Source: Brooklawnia sp032229645
GTDB lineage: Bacteria; Actinomycetota; Actinomycetes; Propionibacteriales; Propionibacteriaceae
Assembly (NCBI GenBank): GCA_963722295.1
Contig: CAVRLB010000008.1
Span: 98,251 to 162,250, forward strand
Length of the DNA stretch: 64,000 nucleotides
Reading direction: 5' to 3'
The notes under the pieces are model-generated. The model made no database searches and was not told the origin of the DNA. It saw only the letters and a list, made by a program, of their open reading frames with translations. Shown here piece by piece: positions 1-8,881 of this stretch (position 1 is the stretch's first letter; each line of letters opens with the position of its first letter). Position numbers and translations under genes: made by a program.

Positions 1-601
1 CTAGCTGCAGCAGCGCGACATCAGCCCAGACATTGCGTCCGAGCAGATCCGCCTGATAGCTGCGTCCATCGTCGGCAACCATCGCCATCACGTTGGTGGT
101 GCCGGAGACCACGTGGTAGTTGGTCAGCACCAGACCCGATTCGCTGATGACGATTCCGGTTCCGGCGGCGAACCCGCCGTCAAGTTCTCCGGTGATCAGC
201 ACGATTCCCGAACTCATCTTGGCGGTGACCGCCGTCGAATAGGTCGGGATCGGTTGGGTATCGCTTCGCGGGATCTGTGGACGACCGGCCGTGGGCAGCG
301 AACGCATCGGCGTCCCGTTGGGCACGAACAGCAAGACGAACACAGCCACGGCGACCAGCAGCACCGTGGCCACCGCCCAGATGCCCGTGCGCCGCCTCTT
401 GCGCGGCTGTTGAGACGTCACACCGGCCGGCTGCCATTGGACCGGGCCATTCCAGGTGGACGGCGAATCCGGGCTCCACGGTTGTGCGCCCGGGGGAGCC
501 CAGGGCTGCCCGCTGGGCGGACCCCAGACCGTTCCTGCCGCATAGCCGGGCTGGGGCGTCGCAGAGGAGTCCGGTCGTCCACCGGGATATGGCTGCGACA
601 T
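1..601 (-). CDS. Membrane-anchored trypsin-like (HtrA/S1C) serine protease, 3' end outside window
   Basis: The reading frame opens with ATG at 601 and runs off the left edge, so only about 200 residues are visible. Residues 1-65 are rich in Pro, Gly and Gln and would be cytoplasmic. A basic stretch (RKRRR) then precedes one transmembrane helix at about 72-92. Outside the membrane a trypsin-like fold begins, with the catalytic His in TNYHVV and the catalytic Asp in DVALLQL. The Ser motif lies beyond the window. In known HtrA/DegP-type proteins this layout gives an extracytoplasmic quality-control protease, often with a C-terminal PDZ domain, which cannot be checked here. A related actinobacterial PepD-like protease is equally possible. 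Confidence 0.85.
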   Translation of the reverse strand, partial: MSQPYPGGRPDSSATPQPGYAAGTVWGPPSGQPWAPPGAQPWSPDSPSTWNGPVQWQPAGVTSQQPRKRRRTGIWAVATVLLVAVAVFVLLFVPNGTPMRSLPTAGRPQIPRSDTQPIPTYSTAVTAKMSSGIVLITGELDGGFAAGTGIVISESGLVLTNYHVVSGTTNVMAMVADDGRSYQADLLGRNVWADVALLQL

Positions 602-746
602 CGTCACCCCTTCTCTGCGTCTGCGCCAAGTTTAGGGCTGCTAGGCCAAATCGGCTCCCCGTCGTGGGGCGGCCGATCCAGAGCACGGCAGTGGCCGGTC
701 ATCCCGAAGGACGACCGGCCACCGCGTGCATTCGGATCGGAGCGGA

Positions 747-3700
747 TCAGCCGAGATTCACCTGGCGACCGATGGTGCCGACCAACGATTCGCGGTAGGC
801 CGGCTCGCCCAGCTCCGTGAGGTCGGCCTCCGCCTCGGCGATCCGGGCCTGCAGGTCGAGACGGAGGCCGACCTGCTCGTTCTCCGGTGCAGCGGAGAAC
901 TTGCGGAGCCTGTCGAGGCCGAGCCGCTGATGGGCCACGTCCGCAGCCTGCTTGGCATCCAGTCGTGCCGCGTACCAATCGCTGGCGAGCACCGATTCAC
1001 GGGTGAATTGCTCGCGGAACTCGGGGCTGTCCAGCGTCCAGCCTTCGGCGGTCGTGCCGGTGGCCATGATCTCCAGCAGACCCCGCAGCGGCGGTACCGC
1101 CAACTCGACACCACCATCGTCGAAGTACGCCTGGGCGACCCGCTGGTGAGTGGTGACGATGACATCCATCGACTCGGCGAAGGTCGCCAGATCCTGGTCT
1201 TCGGGACGAAGCATCTCTTCGGTGAAGACCACATCCGGGTGCAAGAAGATGCGTCCGAAATAGGTGGTCGCGAAGCGCTCGTTCATGCGGTAACCGAGCC
1301 GCGATGCCAGCACCGGGTGCCCCTCGAACTCGAAATCCTCGAGCCGCTCAAGGTAGCCGTCGGCGATCAGACTGGACGCACGGCGCTCGTCCGGCCACAT
1401 CCGGCTGAACAGCTCCGGCACCAGCATCGAGATATCGTGGTCGACCTTGATCTTCGGACCGATATAGCCGGCAGAGCTCAGCCAGCCGTCATCGTCGGTC
1501 AGCGCATAGGCCAGGAAGCTGTTGTTCAGGTCGATGATCGGAGGCAACGCATTGAACGGGCCCTTGGTGAGCGCACCCTCGGATCCTGCACCTGTGGTCG
1601 ACGGAGATTTGCCGGTCATGGAGGAGATGAACTCCATGAACAGCTCGGGCAACTCCATATAGTGCAGCGGGTTGTAGACGCTCAGCGGCGGCACACCCGG
1701 CTCCTTCGGGTTGTTGCGCCGGCCGGCGGCCACCAAGTCGACCGAAAGCGGGGCGAAGGCCGAGGTCGGCAGCTTGCGCACCAGTTTCGACGCCAGATCG
1801 GCGGCCGCGGTCGCCTCCGGGTTCGAGACATCGGGACGAGTCTGCAGGTAACGCGGATTCTTGGAGCGCTTGCCGTTCACGATGCGTGACTGATCGGAGG
1901 CGATCCAGAATCTGGGCGATTCGTCCTGCGGCATCTTGGCGATCCCGCGGATCAGGTCCTGCATTGGCTTGGTGTACTCGCTGAAGGCCTGAGCATTGGT
2001 CATCAGCTCGCGGGCGTCGTCGTGGGTCAGCGGCTCGAAATTCGAGATGAAGGTGCCCTCCCTCGCGAAGTCACGCTCAGCCTGCTTGTCGTAACCACGG
2101 TGTACCGCATCGTCGGGACGCTGGAAGAGCAACTGCTCGCAGTTCATGACGAACTTGCGGGACAGCCCTTCCTGGTTACCGAACCCGGCCGGTGCCTTCT
2201 CGAAGGGCGAGCAGACGGTGGACGCGGTGATATCGTCCTCGGTCTGCACCTTGACGGCAGGGCTGAAGTCGGGACGCAGGCTGAACAGTCGCCACGATCC
2301 ATCGGGCTGGAAGCCGACGCGCAGCTGGTTGACGATGACCTTCTCGCCATCCAGGCGCACCATATTGCCCTCGCGGCCGTTCATGATGCCGACGCTGAAG
2401 TGGCTACGCCAATCGCTGCCCCATTCGGGCTTGAAGTAGCGCTTGACGGTGAACAGCAGTTCCTTGATGTGCGCCGGAAGCGACCGCAGGAAGTCGTTGT
2501 ACTCGGCGGTGTATTCGCTGCGCGGGGTGAGCAACTTGATGACCGAGCCGAGCGAACGCTCGTCCGAGAGGATCTCGCGATGATCCTTGCCGTTGCGCTC
2601 GGGGTCGAGGAAACGATCGGAGAAGTCCGCGTCCAAAAGCTTCTGGACCTCTTCGATGTCATGGTCGAACTCAGCGGTGTAGGCATTGCCGAAGACGAAC
2701 GCGTCGGCCAGAGACTTGCTGATCTCGGACTTGCCGCCGCCCGACACGGTTGCCGGCTTATGGCAATCGGTCGAGATCGGGGAGATGCCGATCAGGTGCC
2801 ACTGCGTCTCGTCCATCTCACGGTGCTTGGCGTACACCCGGTAGCCATTGGGGGTGATGTAGATCTTGCCGGTGAGCAGCTTGATCGTCTGCTGGCTACC
2901 GGACGCATCACGCCAGCTGATGGTCTGGTTGCGCATCGAGTAGTCGGCTCCGCCGGGCACCAACACGATGTGCGGCTGTGTCAGATCGATCGCGTGGCCC
3001 TCGGGCTGCAGCTCGAAACGTTGCGGATCACGGGCCAGCACATCGGCGAGCGCAAAGTCGTCCGGGGTGTAGTCGTCGTGGAATTCCGGGCCCAGGTTGT
3101 AGGCCGGGTAGACGCGCGCGCCGCCCGAATGCTCCTCCTCGGCGCAACCCAGCAGGTTGGCGGCGTACGAAAGCTGGGTCTTGACCTCTTTCTTGCAATA
3201 GCCGAAGTAGTTGTCGGCGATCACGGTGACCATCACGCCGCGCTCATCGCGGGCGCAGGCCTTGAACGCCTGACCTCCGTTGTAGCGCTCGTCCTCGTCC
3301 TTCCAACACTGGCCGTCGCGACGCTCGCGCTCGCTGGCGTCGTCCCAATGCGGCATGCCGAGGCTCTTCTTGGTGACCCTGGTCAGGTGCGGGGCCAAGA
3401 TGATGCAGCCGGTATGGCCCGACCAGGTGGCCGGATCCAGGGCCGCATCGTTTTGCGGCAGCTGCGGGTCGCCGGCGTTGCCGAAGATGCCCTCGACGAA
3501 GTCGAGATTGCAGACCAGGCCGCCAGGGACGATGAAGCGGGTCTCCATGGTCTTCGCGCCACCGCGTCCGGGCACCGCCGGGACGACGAGCGGACGCATC
3601 AACAAGGAGACGAAACAGGCCGCCGCGGTGGCCTGCTCGGAGGTATAAGGCAGGATCATGTCCTCGTGCGGAGGTTGCATGGCGAGGGTCAGAAGGTTGG

Positions 3701-4148
3701 CGAAGACATCCTTGCGGACGGCGATCTTGTCGTCCGGGATGGGCAGGCCGCCTTGCGCGATGTGGAAGACACCGGCGGTGGTGCGGCGGTCGTTGGCGGG
3801 GTTGTGCAGCACACCGTTGCTCAACCGGTAGCTCGACAGCAGCGGCGAGTGGAACTCGTCGCCGTCTGCAGGCAGGCTGAGACCGCGGGCCAGGCCGGCC
3901 TGGTCGAGAATCAGGGTCTGCTTGGGCAACTGCGGCTTGACGTCGACATCAGCGAGGTAGTCATCCAGGAAATCCTGGATCCGCTGATCGACCGGGCAAA
4001 GACGGTCGGCCAGCCTGCGGGAGAGTTCCCTCTGGCGGGCCAGCAACGGTTCGACGAGTTCGATTCCCCCATCTTCAGCTTCTGCGCGGGGCAGCTCCAG
4101 CAGAGCCAGCCGCAGGTTGATGGCGGCATTCAGGTTATCGGCAGACAT
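747..4148 (-). CDS. PPi-type phosphoenolpyruvate carboxykinase (PEP carboxytransphosphorylase, EC 4.1.1.38)
   Basis: This 1133-residue protein matches in size and character the very large PPi-dependent PEPCK described from Propionibacterium freudenreichii and Entamoeba. That enzyme interconverts PEP, CO2 and phosphate with oxaloacetate and pyrophosphate, and links the C3 and C4 pools of propionic fermentation. Visible support is a phosphate-loop-like SGGGKSEISKSL near residue 470, no transmembrane segments, and the near-doubled length compared with the roughly 600-residue ATP or GTP enzymes. I chose the start at 4148 because GGAGG lies eight bases upstream; an upstream frame extension of 54 residues is Arg/Pro-rich and probably untranslated. 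It is monocistronic, with the next gene on the same strand 127 bases away. The family call is from recognition, not a search; an uncharacterised PEPCK-like family such as DUF4914 is the alternative. Confidence 0.72.
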   Translation of the reverse strand: MSADNLNAAINLRLALLELPRAEAEDGGIELVEPLLARQRELSRRLADRLCPVDQRIQDFLDDYLADVDVKPQLPKQTLILDQAGLARGLSLPADGDEFHSPLLSSYRLSNGVLHNPANDRRTTAGVFHIAQGGLPIPDDKIAVRKDVFANLLTLAMQPPHEDMILPYTSEQATAAACFVSLLMRPLVVPAVPGRGGAKTMETRFIVPGGLVCNLDFVEGIFGNAGDPQLPQNDAALDPATWSGHTGCIILAPHLTRVTKKSLGMPHWDDASERERRDGQCWKDEDERYNGGQAFKACARDERGVMVTVIADNYFGYCKKEVKTQLSYAANLLGCAEEEHSGGARVYPAYNLGPEFHDDYTPDDFALADVLARDPQRFELQPEGHAIDLTQPHIVLVPGGADYSMRNQTISWRDASGSQQTIKLLTGKIYITPNGYRVYAKHREMDETQWHLIGISPISTDCHKPATVSGGGKSEISKSLADAFVFGNAYTAEFDHDIEEVQKLLDADFSDRFLDPERNGKDHREILSDERSLGSVIKLLTPRSEYTAEYNDFLRSLPAHIKELLFTVKRYFKPEWGSDWRSHFSVGIMNGREGNMVRLDGEKVIVNQLRVGFQPDGSWRLFSLRPDFSPAVKVQTEDDITASTVCSPFEKAPAGFGNQEGLSRKFVMNCEQLLFQRPDDAVHRGYDKQAERDFAREGTFISNFEPLTHDDARELMTNAQAFSEYTKPMQDLIRGIAKMPQDESPRFWIASDQSRIVNGKRSKNPRYLQTRPDVSNPEATAAADLASKLVRKLPTSAFAPLSVDLVAAGRRNNPKEPGVPPLSVYNPLHYMELPELFMEFISSMTGKSPSTTGAGSEGALTKGPFNALPPIIDLNNSFLAYALTDDDGWLSSAGYIGPKIKVDHDISMLVPELFSRMWPDERRASSLIADGYLERLEDFEFEGHPVLASRLGYRMNERFATTYFGRIFLHPDVVFTEEMLRPEDQDLATFAESMDVIVTTHQRVAQAYFDDGGVELAVPPLRGLLEIMATGTTAEGWTLDSPEFREQFTRESVLASDWYAARLDAKQAADVAHQRLGLDRLRKFSAAPENEQVGLRLDLQARIAEAEADLTELGEPAYRESLVGTIGRQVNLG

Positions 4149-4275
4149 ATAGCCATCCTCCCAGATTGACTCCATAGTGGGAATGCCCGGGCAACATCCA
4201 GCCAATACGTGCCGATTGTTGCCGGCCGGTTGCCAACGCCGCACCCGCAAGCCGGGCGGTGAACCGCCCAGCCGT

Positions 4276-4929
4276 TCAAACCGACAGCGAAATCGACCGT
4301 ATCCGGGCAAGCGCTTCGGCGGTCCCGCTCAGCTGAACCTGGGCAGCGGCTTCCCGGCCGAACAACCAGAGCAAGAGCTCGCCGGGTTCGCCGGTGACGG
4401 TCACCGGGGTACGTCCGGTGGCCACCACCGCCTGCTCGTCGGTGGCCTTGCCGTCGCGGACGCGCTGCAAGATGATCCCCATCTTCGCCTTGTGGAGGCG
4501 TAGGCGGGCGGCCCCGATGGCGGCATCCCATAAGGTCTCGTCGGTCTGAGGTGGCAGCACGCGCGGTCCGACCGGGTATGGCCCGCCGCGCCGCAGGTCT
4601 TCGTGGTGGACGAAGAACTCGGCGGTGTTCGCCTTCGTGTCCACCACCGATATCCGGAAAGGGCTCAGTCCGGTCGGCCCCTTGGCCACCAGGCCGACCA
4701 GCTCGTCGAAGCTCATCTGGGTCATCAGCTTGTCCATGTGTTTCTCGGTGGTTCCCAAGAAGGGAAGGAACATCCCGATCGCGCCGAGGGGATCGGACTC
4801 TCGCATCCGAAGGTGCGCCGCCAGGTGATGGGCCGTCCAGCCCTCGCACAAGGTGGGGGCGTCGGGGCCCACGGTCGTCATCAACTCACATAGTTCCCGG
4901 CGCTCCGACCGGGCCAGCGATTCAGCCAT
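4276..4929 (-). CDS. TIGR03085 family metal-binding protein (DinB/maleylpyruvate-isomerase-like fold)
   Basis: About 217 residues. The N-terminal motif LCEGWTAHHLAAHL is the typical metal-ligand helix of the mycothiol-dependent maleylpyruvate isomerase/DinB superfamily. The later FFVHHEDLRRGG segment supplies further histidines, and LLWLFGREAAAQVQLSG is typical of the C-terminal part of the TIGR03085 subfamily. These are cytosolic actinobacterial proteins presumed to act with mycothiol; the substrate of this subfamily is unknown. I prefer ATG at 4929; an in-frame GTG at 4947 would add six residues. It is divergent from the DUF6394/channel pair, with about 155 bases of shared upstream sequence. 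Confidence 0.82.
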   Translation of the reverse strand: MAESLARSERRELCELMTTVGPDAPTLCEGWTAHHLAAHLRMRESDPLGAIGMFLPFLGTTEKHMDKLMTQMSFDELVGLVAKGPTGLSPFRISVVDTKANTAEFFVHHEDLRRGGPYPVGPRVLPPQTDETLWDAAIGAARLRLHKAKMGIILQRVRDGKATDEQAVVATGRTPVTVTGEPGELLLWLFGREAAAQVQLSGTAEALARIRSISLSV

Positions 4930-5083
4930 GTGTCCAGGATCGACCACCGATCAAGCCTTCGCTGGCAGTAGGCGTCTTTGGAGCGGAGCAGTCACTCTTT
5001 CGAGCGGAGGATTCGTGCAGCAGACAAGGCACACTTCGGGGCCTACGCTTGAGCTGTCCTCGTTGACCTACGTTGGAGGCCGC

Positions 5084-5467
5084 ATGAACCTGGAGAAAGT
5101 CATTTTCGGCTTCTTCATCACCCTCGCTGCAACACTGAATTTTGGCTTCTTCGTCGGCGATATCGGTAACCCGGTGGTGCACAATGGCGTCGAACTGGCC
5201 GCAGCGTTCGTGGCGAGTCTGGTGGCCACGGTCCTGAAGTTCGGAGATCGCACTCAGCTCGGCGCGATTCATCTCGCTACCAGCTTGGTCGCCGACTTGC
5301 AGCTGATGGCCGCTGCCACCGTATGGATCTGGGCTGCGCACATCTCGGCAAGCGGTATGTCATCCGCGCACATGTCGGTGGTCGTCTCGCTCTCGGCAGG
5401 AGCCTTGCTGGCCAACCTCGTCTCGGTGGTGCTGATGGTCAGCGAGATCATCCAGGTGCGACGCTGA
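5084..5467 (+). CDS. DUF6394 membrane protein paired with potassium channel
   Basis: A 127-residue protein with four predicted hydrophobic helices, opening MNLEKVIFGFF. It contains LKFGDRTQ and LATSLVADLQL, which I recognise as hallmarks of DUF6394. Start 5084 is supported by GGAGG ending five bases upstream. The stop is 12 bases before the start of the K+ channel gene, so the two are surely co-transcribed. In other bacteria this small protein is commonly found beside TrkA-domain channels. A role as an accessory or modulatory membrane subunit is inference from that pairing; no biochemical function is established as far as I know. Confidence 0.85.
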   Translation: MNLEKVIFGFFITLAATLNFGFFVGDIGNPVVHNGVELAAAFVASLVATVLKFGDRTQLGAIHLATSLVADLQLMAAATVWIWAAHISASGMSSAHMSVVVSLSAGALLANLVSVVLMVSEIIQVRR

Positions 5468-5479
5468 ACGCGAGTTGAG

Positions 5480-7288
5480 ATGCAAAGCCCTGGATCGGCT
5501 CAGTGGCAAGCCGAGCTGAGCGACGTCTTCTACCTCATCTTGCGCCAGATGAGGTTTCCGCTGCTGCTGGTGCTGGGCGTCTACACCTTCTGCACGACGG
5601 GCCTGGCCCTGATACCAGGCACCGACCCGGTGACCGGCGACCCAAGCGCGCCGCTGAGCGTCTTCGATGCGTTCTACGTGGTCAGCTACACCGCGACGAC
5701 CATCGGCTTCGGCGAGGTACCGCACCCCTACAACGTGATGCAGCGAATGTGGATGACGGCGACGATCTACATCTCGGTCGCGGCGTGGTCGTATTCGCTG
5801 GTCAACGTGCTGGCGCTGCTGCAGGACAAGGGATTCCAGAACGCGGTGCGGATCGCGCGGTTCACCAGAAACATCCACCAGATCCGGGAGCCGTTCTATA
5901 TCGTCTGCGGAATCGGCGAGACCGGACGCATGGTCTGCCATGGGCTCGACCATCTCGGGCTGCGTTTCGTGGCCATCGAGCTGGACCCCATTCGCCTGCA
6001 AGAGTTGCGCATGGACGAGTTCGCTGTCGATCCGCCAACCGTTCAAGCGGACGCGAAAGATCCGCTGCTGCTGAAGCAGGCCGGTCTGATCAACCCGAAC
6101 TGCAAAGGGGTCGTCGCGCTCACCGACGACGATCCGACGAACCAGGCAATCGCGGTAAACGTGCGGTTGCTGGCCCCCAGAGTTCCGGTGCTGGCGCGTA
6201 TTCGCGACATCGAGACCGAAACCCACATCGGTGTCTTCGGCGGCGATCTGGTGATCAATCCTTTCGAACAGTTCGCGGAGTCTCTCGCCTCGGCGGTCAC
6301 TTCTCCGCAGCGCTACCGGCTGCGCAGCCTGATCACCGGCCTGCCGGGTCGGCCCATCGTCGCGATCGAGCCACCGCCGAGGGGACATTGGATCATGTGT
6401 GGCTACGGACGCTTCGGTCACAGGATGGTCGAGGAGTTGCGTGCGGTAGGGATGAGCCTGTCAGTGATCGATGAGCGCCACTTCGGCGAGCCCGGCGTCG
6501 ACATCAAGGGCAGCGGCACCCGATCCGAAGATCTCAAGGCGGCGGGCATCGGCCACGCGGTGGGTCTGGTGGCGGGCAATGCATCCGATCCGAAGAACCT
6601 GTCCATCGCGGTGACGGCGCGGGCACTCAAGCACGATCTCTATGTGGTCGTGCGCCAGAACCAGCTGACGAACACTCCACTGATCGAAGCGTTCGACGAG
6701 AACCTGCTGATGGTACCGAGCCAGATCGTGGCCCGTGAGTTCTTGGCCCGTATCACCACTCCGCTGCTCAACCGCTTCTTGCGGCTGATTCCGCAGCACA
6801 ACGAGGCCGAGTGTGCGCAACTCTACGCACAGCTCTCCCAGCTCGATCCCGGACGCCACCCCGAGCTGTGGGACCTGGCGATCTCCGAGCAACGGGCACC
6901 CGCGCTGGCCGAGATGGTGAGCGCCGGGGGCCGTTTCACCGTCGGCCACTTGCGAGCCGATCCCCTCGACCGTGGCTGGCGGCTGCCCATGAAGGTGCTG
7001 CTGGTGCGGCGGGCCAACAAGAATATCCAGCTGCCGAGCGACGACTTCGTCCTGAAGGCAGGTGACCGCGTCCTGCTGGCCGGGGCACCGCAGGCAAAGC
7101 GGCGCCTGGATCTGACCCTGCGAGATACTGCCATCTTGAACTATGTGGTCAGCGGGCGGCGTCCGGACGGCGGCTCGCTGTGGCGCTGGCTGACCCGCAA
7201 GCACCCGCCGGAGATCGTCCCGCTGCCCGACGCGGACGCGCTCGAATCCGCCAACCTGCGGTCAGAGGACGAGTCCCCCGGCAAGTGA
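5480..7288 (+). CDS. Two-TM potassium channel with two RCK (TrkA-N) domains
   Basis: A 602-residue ligand-gated K+ channel. One N-terminal helix (about 27-48), a re-entrant pore and a second helix frame the selectivity filter TTIGFGE at residues 73-79. Two Rossmann-type RCK domains follow, one beginning FYIVCGIGETGRM (near 137) and one beginning HWIMCGYGRFGHRM (near 303); both carry GxGxxG nucleotide-binding loops. A C-terminal TrkA-C-like segment (about 495-560) includes DFVLKAGDRVLLAG. Most bacterial channels have one RCK domain per chain; the tandem pair here gives a pseudo-gating ring within one subunit, as in some MthK/GsuK-like proteins. It is the second gene of an operon with the DUF6394 protein. 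Confidence 0.9.
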   Translation: MQSPGSAQWQAELSDVFYLILRQMRFPLLLVLGVYTFCTTGLALIPGTDPVTGDPSAPLSVFDAFYVVSYTATTIGFGEVPHPYNVMQRMWMTATIYISVAAWSYSLVNVLALLQDKGFQNAVRIARFTRNIHQIREPFYIVCGIGETGRMVCHGLDHLGLRFVAIELDPIRLQELRMDEFAVDPPTVQADAKDPLLLKQAGLINPNCKGVVALTDDDPTNQAIAVNVRLLAPRVPVLARIRDIETETHIGVFGGDLVINPFEQFAESLASAVTSPQRYRLRSLITGLPGRPIVAIEPPPRGHWIMCGYGRFGHRMVEELRAVGMSLSVIDERHFGEPGVDIKGSGTRSEDLKAAGIGHAVGLVAGNASDPKNLSIAVTARALKHDLYVVVRQNQLTNTPLIEAFDENLLMVPSQIVAREFLARITTPLLNRFLRLIPQHNEAECAQLYAQLSQLDPGRHPELWDLAISEQRAPALAEMVSAGGRFTVGHLRADPLDRGWRLPMKVLLVRRANKNIQLPSDDFVLKAGDRVLLAGAPQAKRRLDLTLRDTAILNYVVSGRRPDGGSLWRWLTRKHPPEIVPLPDADALESANLRSEDESPGK

Positions 7289-7317
7289 GCGCAATGAGCC
7301 CAGCCGTCCGCGAGTTC

Positions 7318-8787
7318 CTAGCGATGGACGGCGGTCTGCTTGACGCGATTCCAGTGTGCATCGATCGCGCCGGGGCGTCCGGCCATGAACTCATCCACCT
7401 CGGCCTTGCCGGCCCGCAGGCTCGGATCATGATCGAGGTAGTAGTTCGTCTCGCGCGCGATCAGGCCGCTGCAGATCAGCAGGCCAATCAGGTTCGGCAA
7501 TGCCATCAGGCCGTTCGCGATATCGCTGAAGGTCCATACCAGCCCGAGTTCGACGGTGCAGCCGACGAAGACGGCCAGTGAGAAGACCACCCGGTATGCC
7601 ATCACCCAGCTGTGCCCGAAGAGCTTCTCGATGTTACGTTCGCCGTAGTAGCACCAGCCGAGGATGGTGGAGTAGGCGAATAGCACCAATGAGATCGTGA
7701 CGATGTAGTGACCCCAGCTAACGCCCAGGCCGACATCGAAGGCCTTCGATGTCATGGTCGCCGCAGCGCTGCGTCCCTCCTGCCAGGTGCCGGTGACGAT
7801 CAGCACCAATCCGGTCATGGTGACCACGATGATGGTGTCGATGAAGGTCTGGGTCATCGACACCAGGCCTTGCCGGGTCGGGTGGGTGGTCTTGGCCGCT
7901 GCCGCGGCGATCGCCGCCGAACCCATGCCCGATTCGTTGGAGAAGATACCGCGGGCCGTGCCCATCTGTAGGGCGATGATGAACACGCTGCCGGTGAAAC
8001 CACCGACCGCAGCCTGCCCGGTGAACGCCGTGCGGAAGACCTCGGCGAAAGCGGAGGGAATCGCGGTCACGTTCAAGCACAGCAGCACGATGGCGGCGGT
8101 CACGTAGACGACGATCATCACAGGCACCAGACCGGCGGTCACCTTGCCGATGGACTGGATGCCGCCGATCAACACGGCCATCGTGATGAGCACCAACACC
8201 ACGCCGGTCACCCACAGTGGGACGCCGAAGGAGTTCTCGACGTTGTTCGCGATCGAGTTCGCCTGGGTGCCGTTGCCGATGCCGAAGGCCGCGATCGCTG
8301 CGGCCACCGAGAAGAAGGTCGCCAGGAAGGTGCCGAAGCGCCCACTGATCGCGTCCTTGAGGTAGTACTGCGGGCCGCCGGTGATATCGCCGTGCTTGTC
8401 GCGATGCCGGAAGCGTACGGCCATGAATGCCTCGGAGTATTTGCTGGCCATGCCGAGCAGGCCGGTCACCCACATCCAGAAGAGCGCGCCGGGCCCGCCG
8501 ATCGAGATGGCTGTGGCGACACCGACGATATTGCCGGTGCCCACAGTCGCGGCGAGCGCGGTGGTGAGCGCCTGGTATTGCGAGATATCGCCGTGCTTCT
8601 GGTCCTCGGTGCCATCGTCCGATCGTTTGATCAGCGCCAGCCACAGGGCGGATCCGAGCTTGCGGAACTGAATGCCGCGCAACCTGATGGTCAACCACAA
8701 TCCGGTTCCGAGTAGCAGCGGAATCAGGAGGAAGGGCCCCCAGATGAAGCTGTCGATGGTGTCGAGAATCTCGGTCAGCCGTTCCAT
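7318..8787 (-). CDS. Alanine/glycine:cation symporter (AGCS family)
   Basis: A 489-residue polytopic membrane protein. Family markers include the DAISGRFGTF segment, ANSIANNVENSFGVP, and GIFSNESGMGSAAIAAAAAKT, the conserved region of the Na+/alanine symporters. It imports alanine or glycine with Na+ or H+. Start 8787 is chosen because GGAG lies seven bases upstream on the minus strand; a 40-residue upstream extension is Cys/Ser/Arg-rich and out of character. The gene is convergent with the K+ channel gene, with about 30 bases between the stops and no obvious terminator. No partner enzyme lies next to it. Confidence 0.92.
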   Translation of the reverse strand: MERLTEILDTIDSFIWGPFLLIPLLLGTGLWLTIRLRGIQFRKLGSALWLALIKRSDDGTEDQKHGDISQYQALTTALAATVGTGNIVGVATAISIGGPGALFWMWVTGLLGMASKYSEAFMAVRFRHRDKHGDITGGPQYYLKDAISGRFGTFLATFFSVAAAIAAFGIGNGTQANSIANNVENSFGVPLWVTGVVLVLITMAVLIGGIQSIGKVTAGLVPVMIVVYVTAAIVLLCLNVTAIPSAFAEVFRTAFTGQAAVGGFTGSVFIIALQMGTARGIFSNESGMGSAAIAAAAAKTTHPTRQGLVSMTQTFIDTIIVVTMTGLVLIVTGTWQEGRSAAATMTSKAFDVGLGVSWGHYIVTISLVLFAYSTILGWCYYGERNIEKLFGHSWVMAYRVVFSLAVFVGCTVELGLVWTFSDIANGLMALPNLIGLLICSGLIARETNYYLDHDPSLRAGKAEVDEFMAGRPGAIDAHWNRVKQTAVHR

Positions 8788-8881
8788 GTATGAACTCCGA
8801 TTGCAACGAGTGGGCATGAACTGGAGGTCAGTTTGCCTCAAAGTTGTTACAAGCGAGAAACAGATTGCATTGTGGAGCCGG

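Noticed and set aside
726..4169. Long plus-strand open frames opposite the PPi-PEPCK gene (387 and 715 codons)
   Set aside because: They have Arg/Val/Gly-rich, low-complexity composition, no ribosome site and no domain. They arise from third-position GC bias of the true minus-strand gene.
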